Assembly: GCA_003446605.1 (NCBI GenBank)
Contig: DMDF01000100.1
Location: 1 to 6,812 of the forward strand
Length of the DNA stretch: 6,812 bases
Direction: 5' to 3'
From: Anaerolineaceae bacterium
GTDB taxonomy: Bacteria > Chloroflexota > Anaerolineae > Anaerolineales > Anaerolineaceae
Program-made: the position numbers and the translations under genes
Part shown: positions 1-5,183 of the stretch, piece after piece
Numbering within the stretch: position 1 is the stretch's first letter
How the letters are laid out: each line of letters opens with the position of its first letter
Notes under the pieces: generated by a model
Databases searched by the model: none
Seen by the model: only the letters and a program-made list of their open reading frames with translations
Told to the model about the DNA's origin: nothing

Positions 1-409
1 CGGTTGAAATGTGGTGAAAGCGCGCCATTGCTGGTTCAACTATTTTTTCTTCAAGCCAGACCTTTCGTGCTGCTTCAAGCAATAAAAAAGTCCCATCAAT
101 GTTGGTCTGAATGAAGGCGGAAGGTCCTTGTAAAGAGCGATCTACGTGAGATTCTGCGGCAAAATGGACAATCGTGTCAATCTGATTTTCTCTGAGTAAT
201 TTCTCTACCAGGGATTGATCTCGAATGTCCCCATGTACAAAATGGTGATTCTGAGGCACCGGAAGATCTTTTAAGTTTTCAAGACTGCCTGCATACGTCA
301 GCAAATCCAGGTTAGTAATTTGCGTCTTTGGTGATACATTTTGTATGTGCCGAACAAAATTGGAGCCAATGAAACCTGCGCCGCCTGTTACCAGGAGCTT
401 TCGAGTCAT
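1..409 (-). CDS. rmlB: dTDP-glucose 4,6-dehydratase, N-terminal part (runs off left edge)
   Basis: RmlB (RfbB) is a cytoplasmic NAD-dependent short-chain dehydrogenase that converts dTDP-glucose to dTDP-4-keto-6-deoxyglucose, the second step of dTDP-L-rhamnose synthesis. I translated the minus strand from the ATG at 409-407 and read 136 codons. Seen: MTRKLLVTGGAGFIGSNF, with the Rossmann glycine motif GGAGFIGS at residues 9-16; NLDLLTYAGSLENL at about 33-46; HGDIRD at 59-64; AAESHVDRS at 84-92; and QTNIDGT at 101-107. All are standard RmlB blocks. The window ends at FHHIST, just before the expected DEVYG, so the catalytic Asp-Glu pair and the YxxxK lie outside. The start overlaps the rmlC stop as ATGA (406-409), which implies translational coupling. 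Family full length is about 320-360 residues; no frameshift is visible in the part present. Confidence 0.97.
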   Translation of the reverse strand, partial: MTRKLLVTGGAGFIGSNFVRHIQNVSPKTQITNLDLLTYAGSLENLKDLPVPQNHHFVHGDIRDQSLVEKLLRENQIDTIVHFAAESHVDRSLQGPSAFIQTNIDGTFLLLEAARKVWLEEKIVEPAMARFHHIST

Positions 410-954
410 GAAAATACCTCTGCTTCTTTAAAATATAGGGCGGACGAATCCTTTTGTGAGATCAAGGGTGTAATATTTTCTGGAATCGGCCAATCAATTG
501 CTAAATCAGGATCATCCCAGCGGATGCAGCGTTCACCTCCCAGATCATAATAATCGGTCGCTTTATAAAGGACATCTGTGCGGTCGGAAAGGGCAAGAAA
601 GCCGTGTCCAAAGCCTGGAGGGATCCAGATTTGGTGCTTATTTTCTGCAGAAAGACGCGCCCCGACCCAGTGGCCAAAATTGGGTGAGCACTTTCTCAGG
701 TCAACTGCCACATCAAAAATTTCTCCAATGACCACTCTCACTAATTTCCCCTGCGTGTGGGTGAGCTGATAATGCAGACCTCGCAATGTACCCATCTGAG
801 AGGATGAGTGGTTATCCTGAACAAATTCATGTGGAATGCCGACTTCATAAAAGGCTTGTTTTTGATAAGACTCCATAAAAAAGCCGCGATCATCCTCAAA
901 AACTATCGGTTTAATAATTATTACATCTGGTATTTTTGTATTAATAAATTCCAT
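406..954 (-). CDS. rmlC: dTDP-4-dehydrorhamnose 3,5-epimerase
   Basis: RmlC (RfbC) is a cupin-fold cytoplasmic enzyme that epimerises C3 and C5 of dTDP-4-keto-6-deoxyglucose, the third step of dTDP-L-rhamnose synthesis. The 182-residue product is full length for the family. Seen: FEDDRGFFMESYQ at 19-31; the hallmark MGTLRGLHYQ at 54-63, with His61 in the position of the catalytic base; Lys70; Asp81; IPPGFGHGFLALSD at 111-124; Tyr130 in the position of the catalytic acid; and RWDDPDLAIDWP at 145-156 followed by LISQKD (165-170). The ATG at 954 is preceded by GGAG (966-969), at a somewhat long spacing of 11 nt. The gene stops inside the rmlB start codon (ATGA overlap). A possible own promoter lies in the 146-nt gap from wzt, so rmlCB may be expressed separately from the exporter. 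rmlA and rmlD are not in the window. Confidence 0.97.
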   Translation of the reverse strand: MEFINTKIPDVIIIKPIVFEDDRGFFMESYQKQAFYEVGIPHEFVQDNHSSSQMGTLRGLHYQLTHTQGKLVRVVIGEIFDVAVDLRKCSPNFGHWVGARLSAENKHQIWIPPGFGHGFLALSDRTDVLYKATDYYDLGGERCIRWDDPDLAIDWPIPENITPLISQKDSSALYFKEAEVFS

Positions 955-965
955 ATATTAAATTG

Positions 966-969
966 CTCC
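966..969 (-). promoter_or_regulatory. Ribosome binding site of rmlC
   Basis: The minus strand reads GGAG here, 11 nt before the ATG at 954. The core is good but the spacing is longer than usual, and no better site is seen closer in. Confidence 0.4.
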
Positions 970-989
970 AATCAATTATAACAATAACG

Positions 990-998
990 ATTATAGCA
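990..998 (-). promoter_or_regulatory. Possible extended -10 promoter for rmlCB
   Basis: On the minus strand the sequence reads TGCTATAAT, a perfect -10 hexamer with the TGn extension, which can substitute for a weak -35. No convincing -35 hexamer is seen 16-18 nt upstream. A second TATAAT lies nearby at 975-980. Transcription would start near 983, giving a leader of roughly 30 nt to the rmlC ATG at 954. The DNA is very AT-rich, so chance matches are likely. Confidence 0.4.
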
Positions 999-1100
999 GA
1001 AATTAAAAATGAAAATTTTTATGTTCAATATTGAAGATTTATGCTCTGATGAACTCGATTCAAAAATGAATATTTGTTGTGATAATTTTGTCTAAAGCTT

Positions 1101-1913
1101 CTAAAATAATTTCCCATCTATTTTTGATTTTTTTCTTTGCATTTCTTTTTGATAGGCGTCGCATACATGAACAGTTTCACCTGATCCAACTATTTCCCCC
1201 TTATCCAACCATATAGTATTCTGACATGTCTCTTGAACGCTTTCTATAGAATGAGATACAATTAAGACTGTTGATCCTTGATCCCGAAAATAACTCATGC
1301 GATCAACGCATTTTTCTCTAAATGCAACATCTCCTACAGACAGAACTTCGTCTAATAATAAGATGTCGGGTTTCCACGCTGTTGCCACCGAAAACCCTAA
1401 TCGTGCGCGCATACCAGAAGAGTATGTTCTAAGTGGCGCTTCGATGAAATCCCCGATTTCAGCAAATTCAATAATGTTGTTTAGTTTTTGTTCAATTTGA
1501 TTATGAGAATGGCCTAACAACGTCGCATTCAGGTAAATGTTCTCCCTGCCTGTAAGTTCGGGATGAAATCCAGCGCCGAGTTGTAGCAAGGGGCTGATTT
1601 GACCATTAATCCATACCCGCCCTTCACTCGGGATTAAGACCTTAGAAATTACTTTCATCAACGTTGATTTTCCCGCACCGTTGCGTCCAATAATTCCCAA
1701 TATCTCCCCTTTTTTTACATCAAGGTTAATATTCTTAAGTGCTGAAAATGATCTTCGCTCAATCTCTCGCTTGACCAGTCTTATCATATATTCCTTAAAA
1801 GTTTTTATTGTCTCGCTAGGTAAGCGATAATGAACAGATACATCTTTCAAAAAGATGGCTGAGTCCTGTTGAGGTTCATTATTTGTTGAATTATGTGTTG
1901 TATGCAAAATCAT
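1101..1913 (-). CDS. wzt: Polysaccharide ABC transporter, ATP-binding protein
   Basis: This is the nucleotide-binding subunit that powers export of a lipid-linked polysaccharide through Wzm. The product has 270 residues. Seen: the N-terminal strand FLKDVSVHYRL at 21-31; the family feature ALKNINLDVKKGEILGIIGRNGAGKST with Walker A at 76-84; Q-loop Gln111 in LLQLGAGFHPELTGRENIY; signature YSSGM at 164-168; Walker B ILLLDE at 184-189; D-loop SVGD at 192-195; and H-loop His221. All catalytic motifs are intact. It ends about 50 residues after the H-loop, so it lacks the C-terminal carbohydrate-binding domain of long Wzt proteins (about 400-470 residues). By family knowledge this is the short KpsT/TagH-like type that does not read a terminal sugar cap. 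The ATG at 1913 lies inside the end of wzm (23-nt overlap), so the two are coupled. Its ribosome binding site is weak (GAAAG). Confidence 0.95.
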   Translation of the reverse strand: MILHTTHNSTNNEPQQDSAIFLKDVSVHYRLPSETIKTFKEYMIRLVKREIERRSFSALKNINLDVKKGEILGIIGRNGAGKSTLMKVISKVLIPSEGRVWINGQISPLLQLGAGFHPELTGRENIYLNATLLGHSHNQIEQKLNNIIEFAEIGDFIEAPLRTYSSGMRARLGFSVATAWKPDILLLDEVLSVGDVAFREKCVDRMSYFRDQGSTVLIVSHSIESVQETCQNTIWLDKGEIVGSGETVHVCDAYQKEMQRKKSKIDGKLF

Positions 1914-2706
1914 CAGCTTTCAATGTAAAGAAAATCCACCCAATGATCAAAATCCCAAATGAAGATACCCCCGTTGCAATCCATGTCTGCAAATGTGGAA
2001 CAAATCCGTCCAGCATAAGAATTCGAAATAAATTAACAATGTAATAAAAGGGGTTGATATATAGAAGCAAACCGTCTAGAATTTCTTGATAAAATTCAAG
2101 GGGCATTATTATTGGTGTTAAATACATCCAGGCTGTCAGTAGAACCGGATATAAATCAGCTACATCAGGAAAGAAAACTGCCAAAGTTGATACTAATAGT
2201 GCAACCCCTAAGGAAAAGGAGAATAAGAATATCATTTGAATCGGAAGAAGCAGAGCTGAAGGCCGTAGCTGTACACCAGAAAAAGCAAATATCAAAAATA
2301 ATGGAACAAGAGAAAGAACAAAATTTACCATACCAGCTAGAACGGTAGACAAAACAAAGGAGGTCTTTGGAACATATATCTGGTTTAATAAACGGCTGCC
2401 CCAAACCATGGAACGCATTGACATATTGGTAGATTGAGAAAATGTCGACCAACAAATAATTCCGGATAGCACATATCCTGCATAATTATCTGGCCTATTA
2501 AATACCTTGGAAAATACAATTACCATAATCAACATCGTGCCAAGGGGATTAAGCATTGTCCAGGCAACACCTAATATTGACCGTTTATATCTGGCGACGA
2601 TATCTCTACGTACCAATTGATAAATTAGATCGCGGTATCTCCATAATGCGATTAATTCTTCAATGGCAGGATGTTTTCTTTTGGCGCTGTCGTATATCGT
2701 TGTCAT
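1891..2706 (-). CDS. wzm: Polysaccharide ABC transporter, permease protein
   Basis: This is the ABC-2 type membrane subunit that forms the channel for polysaccharide export with Wzt. From the ATG at 2706 it has 271 residues. Seen: an N-terminal amphipathic part ending in RYKRSILGVAWTMLNPL (39-55), a hallmark of the Wzm/RfbA/TagG family; hydrophobic segments at about 48-68, 75-95, 115-143, 150-178, 185-202 and 241-261, giving the usual six spans; and the conserved YLTPIIMP (195-202) and NPFYYIVNLFR (218-228). An in-frame TTG at 2739 with AAGG 7 nt upstream could add 11 residues. I prefer the ATG because MTTIYDS matches the usual family N-terminus as I recall it, and because a possible promoter overlaps the TTG region. 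The 3' end overlaps wzt by 23 nt. Confidence 0.94.
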   Translation of the reverse strand: MTTIYDSAKRKHPAIEELIALWRYRDLIYQLVRRDIVARYKRSILGVAWTMLNPLGTMLIMVIVFSKVFNRPDNYAGYVLSGIICWSTFSQSTNMSMRSMVWGSRLLNQIYVPKTSFVLSTVLAGMVNFVLSLVPLFLIFAFSGVQLRPSALLLPIQMIFLFSFSLGVALLVSTLAVFFPDVADLYPVLLTAWMYLTPIIMPLEFYQEILDGLLLYINPFYYIVNLFRILMLDGFVPHLQTWIATGVSSFGILIIGWIFFTLKADDFAYNT

Positions 2707-2740
2707 GAACTCTTTTAAAGTGGTGTGATTGACAGCCAAA

Positions 2741-2769
2741 AGGTTACCTTAAATCAGGGGATGTGTCAA
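2741..2769 (-). promoter_or_regulatory. Possible promoter of wzm-wzt
   Basis: On the minus strand a perfect -35 hexamer TTGACA (2769-2764) is followed after 17 nt by TAACCT (2746-2741), which keeps the first two and last bases of TATAAT. A start near 2735 would give a leader of about 30 nt to the ATG at 2706 and would exclude the TTG start at 2739. The -10 is weak, so read-through from the upstream lipoprotein gene remains possible. Confidence 0.35.
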
Positions 2770-2798
2770 TGTGAATTGGATTAGAGGGGCATCAGCGA

Positions 2799-3614
2799 TT
2801 AATTCAAATTTTGTATCGTGAAATTTAGCAGGTACCTGTAATATGTATACCTTCCATTTTCAATCGATGGTGGTCCCCAACCACAGAATCCAAGATATAG
2901 CGACGGATCATCTGTTGGTGCGATTTCCCCTATCCATTCTGAGGTCAGTCCTTCTTTATCCTCCAGGATGTCTTCTATCTCGTTGGGTTGCAACCACAAC
3001 CGGTTGGAAGCTTCATGAGAAAGCCTGGTAATGCCATTAATTGTGGTGCCGAGGATCAAGTCTTCATTACAATACCAGTTGACCTGAGCTCCAATCAGGG
3101 CGTCAATGCGTTCTTGAATAAACTCGTTTCCATTTTTCCCCCAATGTTCTAAATACTTGCGGATGAATTCTGCTTCCATTGGTTTGAGCATATTTCCGTT
3201 GACATAGGATGAATGGAGGATCAGGTAAGGTTGTGTTTCGTAATAGATCGCTGTTCCTTTTCCTACAGCGAAGTTGTCCCCTTTGTCTTGAAAATAAGTT
3301 TCGTCAAGTACTGTGAACTCACTGGTCTGTTTTTCCAGTGGTCCCGAGGCAAATTCAATCCTCATTTTACAACCATAAAGATCTGGTGATAAATCTGAAG
3401 TGGGTAGGATCGTTGGTAAGGTTTTAGTTGGAACAGGTGCTGCCTCAGAAATTGGAGGACTTTCTTCTTCTATCGTAATGTTTTCATATAGCGTACTGGT
3501 GGCTGATGTTTGACGGTCAAATGATTGAGACGTTTCTGCATTAACTTCAGGATAAAAGCATCCAGTAAGCAGAAATGCAATGATTATTAATGAAAGGTAT
3601 CGGATAATCTTCAT
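2799..3614 (-). CDS. Lipoprotein with possible degenerate sortase-like C-terminal domain
   Basis: I recognise no named gene. From the ATG at 3614 the product has 271 residues. Seen: signal peptide MKIIRYLSLIIIAFLLTGC with lipobox LTGC and lipidated Cys19; a low-complexity Ser/Thr/Glu/Pro spacer at about 26-76; then a folded-looking region from 78 to the end. That region contains YLILHSSY (His134) and near the C-terminus LYLGFCGWGPP (Cys244) followed by Arg255 and Arg260. This His...Cys...Arg order near the end resembles sortases (beta-strand, Cys, then Arg), and the spacing is closest to class B. The motif is not a clean TLxTC, so sortase kinship is inference at low confidence; it could be an unrelated envelope lipoprotein. 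Other cysteines are at 82 and 182, so a disulfide is also possible. An in-frame TTG at 3674 would add 20 residues before the signal peptide and is rejected. It lies 79 nt after the surface-protein gene, in the same direction. Confidence 0.8.
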   Translation of the reverse strand: MKIIRYLSLIIIAFLLTGCFYPEVNAETSQSFDRQTSATSTLYENITIEEESPPISEAAPVPTKTLPTILPTSDLSPDLYGCKMRIEFASGPLEKQTSEFTVLDETYFQDKGDNFAVGKGTAIYYETQPYLILHSSYVNGNMLKPMEAEFIRKYLEHWGKNGNEFIQERIDALIGAQVNWYCNEDLILGTTINGITRLSHEASNRLWLQPNEIEDILEDKEGLTSEWIGEIAPTDDPSLYLGFCGWGPPSIENGRYTYYRYLLNFTIQNLN

Positions 3615-3634
3615 TGTTGTTTTACTTTCATTGC

Positions 3635-3671
3635 TCAGCACCTCCAATAGATTATCCACTGGAGGTGCTGA
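3635..3671 (-). repeat. Perfect 12-bp stem-loop between two envelope genes
   Basis: Arms at 3635-3646 and 3660-3671 are exact reverse complements (TCAGCACCTCCA and TGGAGGTGCTGA), with a 13-nt loop. The stem is GC-richer than its surroundings. It lies between the surface-protein stop (3694) and the lipoprotein ATG (3614). On the transcribed strand it is not followed by a U-run (the next bases are GCAATGAAAG), so it is not a classical intrinsic terminator. It could stabilise the upstream mRNA, set differential expression or be a processing site. Confidence 0.75.
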
Positions 3672-3693
3672 CAAGTACTGTTTTTAAATTTGG

Positions 3694-4806
3694 TTAGGAA
3701 ATTTTTTCCTTTTTATTCTTCAGCACAATTGTTGAAACTGCAGCAATACCAGATATGCCGATCATAAAGGGGATAATTGTTGTCATAAGTGAAGGTCCAC
3801 TACCACCTGCTGGTTGGTCGGGCTGCGAATCCGTTGGCAGTGCAGTTGGATCTTCTGTTGAATCTTCTGTTGGTGTAACCTCTTCTGTTTGTGTGGGCGT
3901 TGGCTCCTGTGTTTCTTGCTGCGCTTCACAGGGATCGATTGAGGTCCGTTCCTTCATTGGTTCTTCATTGAGGAAATATTCCAGGGATATTACTGATCCG
4001 TCAATCGCCGTGATAAAACTAGTACTGCCATTTGCCGGGGCAGTGGCTGAACCGCTTTGTCCATTATTGGCTGTCCAGGTAAAGGAAACTGCCTGGTTAT
4101 TATTATTAGACACCCTCCAGGTGATGGTATTTTCTTCAGTCTGTACAGCGCCTATACTGGCTACAGCACCTGAGCAAAGACCGGAGATGGTCAAAGGAAC
4201 AAATTCCATTTCCTCTGTCGGTGTGGGTGTGAACTCCTCAGTGGGTGTAGGCGTGAACTCATCAGTCGGTGTTGGTGTGAATTCATCTGTCGGTGTGGGT
4301 GTGAACTCCTCAGTGGGTGTAGGCGTGAACTCATCAGTCGGTGTTGGTGTGAATTCATCTGTTGGTGTTGGCGTGAATTCATCTGTTGGAGTTGGTGTAA
4401 ATGGCTCAGTGGGCGTTGATGTAAATGTTGGTGTTGGTGTAAATGGCTCTGTGGGTGTCGGGCTGGGGTTGGGTTCATCTACAAGCCTAAAACTGGCATG
4501 GCTCAAATCATGACCAACGGTTGAAATAACGGTCACAGATGAAGCTGGTGGGGCGATTGTCTTGAAAACAACCTCGGTACCAGCTTTGTAACATGTTTCT
4601 GCTATTAATTTTCCTTCTGGTGCTGTGTATGTGTAGGTCTCGCCAGAAAGGCTGTCGACTTTTATCCAATCTCCCGAAGCAGGACATGTTTCCTGGCCTT
4701 GCGCAAACACATCGCTCAATAAGCCAATTGGTGTTGCAAATAGAAGTAGAAATGCTGCAAAAACAATTCCCCATTTTTGTACAGTTTTAAGATTTATTTT
4801 GTCCAT
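3694..4806 (-). CDS. Secreted tail-anchored surface protein with Thr-Pro repeat stalk
   Basis: The 370-residue product has a clear exported architecture, but I recognise no named gene. Order of parts: signal peptide 1-35 with a hydrophobic core (GIVFAAFLLLFATPIGLL) and likely cleavage after VFA; a small N-terminal domain at about 37-112 (CPASGDWIKVDSLSGETYTYTAP, Cys41 and Cys72, ending DLSHASFRLVD); a Thr-Pro repeat linker at 114-199; a second domain at about 201-293 with Cys211 and Cys293 and a TWRVSNNNNQAVSFTW core; an acidic Thr/Pro/Gln linker at 295-335; a hydrophobic anchor at about 340-362; and a basic tail KNKKEK. This is a cell-surface stalk protein fixed in the membrane. No canonical LPxTG adjoins the anchor; the nearest resemblance is LPTDS at 323-327, which is 13 residues before it. 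GGAGA sits 7 nt before the ATG. It is probably co-transcribed with the lipoprotein downstream. Confidence 0.9.
   Translation of the reverse strand: MDKINLKTVQKWGIVFAAFLLLFATPIGLLSDVFAQGQETCPASGDWIKVDSLSGETYTYTAPEGKLIAETCYKAGTEVVFKTIAPPASSVTVISTVGHDLSHASFRLVDEPNPSPTPTEPFTPTPTFTSTPTEPFTPTPTDEFTPTPTDEFTPTPTDEFTPTPTEEFTPTPTDEFTPTPTDEFTPTPTEEFTPTPTEEMEFVPLTISGLCSGAVASIGAVQTEENTITWRVSNNNNQAVSFTWTANNGQSGSATAPANGSTSFITAIDGSVISLEYFLNEEPMKERTSIDPCEAQQETQEPTPTQTEEVTPTEDSTEDPTALPTDSQPDQPAGGSGPSLMTTIIPFMIGISGIAAVSTIVLKNKKEKIS
4214..4357 (-). repeat. Two exact tandem copies of a 72-bp unit
   Basis: Positions 4214-4285 and 4286-4357 are identical base for base, and identity continues 5 nt further. Each copy encodes three 8-residue units, so wobble choices are preserved across the copies. 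This points to a recent in-frame duplication or slippage event. Confidence 0.9.
4216..4449 (-). repeat. Coding tandem repeat: 24-bp units encoding (D/E)(E/P)FTPTPT
   Basis: Residues 120-197 of the surface protein consist of 8-residue units DEFTPTPT or EEFTPTPT (seven in a row, 142-197), preceded by two EPFTPTPT units separated by FTSTPT. On the plus strand the array reads as GGTGTnGGnGTGAA-type units. Such Thr-Pro stalks are extended, possibly O-glycosylated spacers; glycosylation is inference. The array is likely length-variable between strains. Confidence 0.95.
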
Positions 4807-4813
4807 ATTATTT

Positions 4814-4818
4814 TCTCC
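4814..4818 (-). promoter_or_regulatory. Ribosome binding site of surface-protein gene
   Basis: The minus strand reads GGAGA here with a 7-nt spacer to the ATG at 4806. It is strong and fixes the start; the same AATGGAGAAA block precedes apgM. Confidence 0.8.
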
Positions 4819-4945
4819 ATTTCTTTATGATTTATTATTTGTTTTCATTTTTTCTGATTGAGAAAAATTCAACTTTAATTGTTATTATTAATGACCTTTA
4901 AATTTTAAAAAGGACAATTTTTTAATTACGATAATAACGGTATAT

Positions 4946-4974
4946 ATTATGAACAATATCTAAATTAAAGTCAA
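4946..4974 (-). promoter_or_regulatory. Predicted sigma-70 type promoter of surface-protein gene
   Basis: On the minus strand TTGACT (4974-4969, 5 of 6 consensus) is followed after exactly 17 nt by CATAAT (4951-4946, 5 of 6). Transcription would start near 4939, leaving an AT-rich leader of about 130 nt before the ATG at 4806, long for a constitutive gene. Box quality is good, but the AT-rich setting raises the chance rate. Confidence 0.55.
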
Positions 4975-4984
4975 GTTAATCGTG

Positions 4985-5004
4985 AAATTTGATAATTCAA
5001 ATTT
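4985..5004. repeat. Perfect inverted repeat upstream of surface-protein promoter
   Basis: AAATTTGA (4985-4992), loop TAAT, TCAAATTT (4997-5004) make an exact 8-bp inverted repeat. It lies 10 bp beyond the -35 box of the minus-strand promoter, where an activator or repressor could bind. A second palindrome, AATGG-T-CCATT (5009-5019), follows 4 bp later. An operator role is inference. Confidence 0.5.
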
Positions 5005-5097
5005 AAGCAATGGTCCATTTAGAATTTAAGAATCAAAAATCTTATTAAAGAGCGATCCAAAAATGTAAGTAAGCTCGTTATAGGATGGGGAATGAGT

Positions 5098-5127
5098 TTG
5101 TCAAAAAATTGCGAATCAGTCTATAAT
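5098..5127 (+). promoter_or_regulatory. Predicted sigma-70 type promoter of apgM
   Basis: TTGTCA (5098-5103, 5 of 6 consensus) and a perfect TATAAT (5122-5127) are separated by 18 nt. Transcription would start near 5134, giving a leader of about 50 nt to the apgM ATG at 5184. This is the best promoter match in the window. Confidence 0.6.
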
Positions 5128-5172
5128 TATTTATTGGGAATCATTTAGATTGATTAAAAAACACAAGTGAAT

Positions 5173-5177
5173 GGAGA
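5173..5177 (+). promoter_or_regulatory. Ribosome binding site of apgM
   Basis: GGAGA with a 6-nt spacer to the ATG at 5184; it decides the start of the gene. Confidence 0.8.
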
Positions 5178-5183
5178 AATATA

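Larger units (their letters stand above)
4807..5183. other. Divergent intergenic region, AT-rich, no gene
   Basis: This 377-nt stretch separates the surface-protein gene (minus) from apgM (plus). It holds outward-facing promoter candidates for both, two palindromes (4985-5004 and 5009-5019), and a leader of about 130 nt for the surface-protein gene rich in A and T. No convincing RNA gene, riboswitch or coding region was seen; the only short frame with a plausible start (18 codons from 5093) overlaps the apgM promoter. Confidence 0.8.

Noticed and set aside
1024..1035. 12-bp palindrome TTCAATATTGAA upstream of rmlC
   Set aside because: Perfect but short and in very AT-rich DNA, and about 25 bp away from the candidate -10. 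Chance occurrence is likely, so it is not annotated as an operator.
3612..3674. TTG start at 3674 for the lipoprotein gene
   Set aside because: It would put 20 charged and polar residues before a textbook lipoprotein signal peptide and place the start in the hairpin. The ATG at 3614 gives a proper signal peptide.
4214..4449. Repeat array considered as CRISPR
   Set aside because: Units are contiguous 24-bp coding repeats without unique spacers and lie inside a protein-coding frame.
4191..4478. Minus-strand frame of 95 codons rich in His and Gln inside the repeat array
   Set aside because: Alternative frame of the same tandem repeat; low complexity with no independent start signal.
3755..4513. 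Long open frame (252 codons) on the plus strand, rich in Val-Gly-Val-Asn-Ser repeats
   Set aside because: It is the antisense shadow of the Thr-Pro repeat gene. The repeat period is a multiple of three, so all frames stay open. The minus-strand frame has a signal peptide, ordered domains, a membrane anchor and a strong ribosome binding site.
3900..4806. Canonical LPxTG sorting signal in the surface protein
   Set aside because: LPTDS at residues 323-327 resembles it, but it lacks the TG and is separated from the hydrophobic anchor by about 13 residues. Membrane tail-anchoring alone explains the C-terminus.
5093..5149. Possible 18-codon leader peptide (ATG at 5093) before apgM
   Set aside because: It has a purine-rich stretch upstream but overlaps the predicted -35 and -10 boxes of apgM. 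Its start lies upstream of the likely transcription start, and no regulatory amino-acid run is seen.
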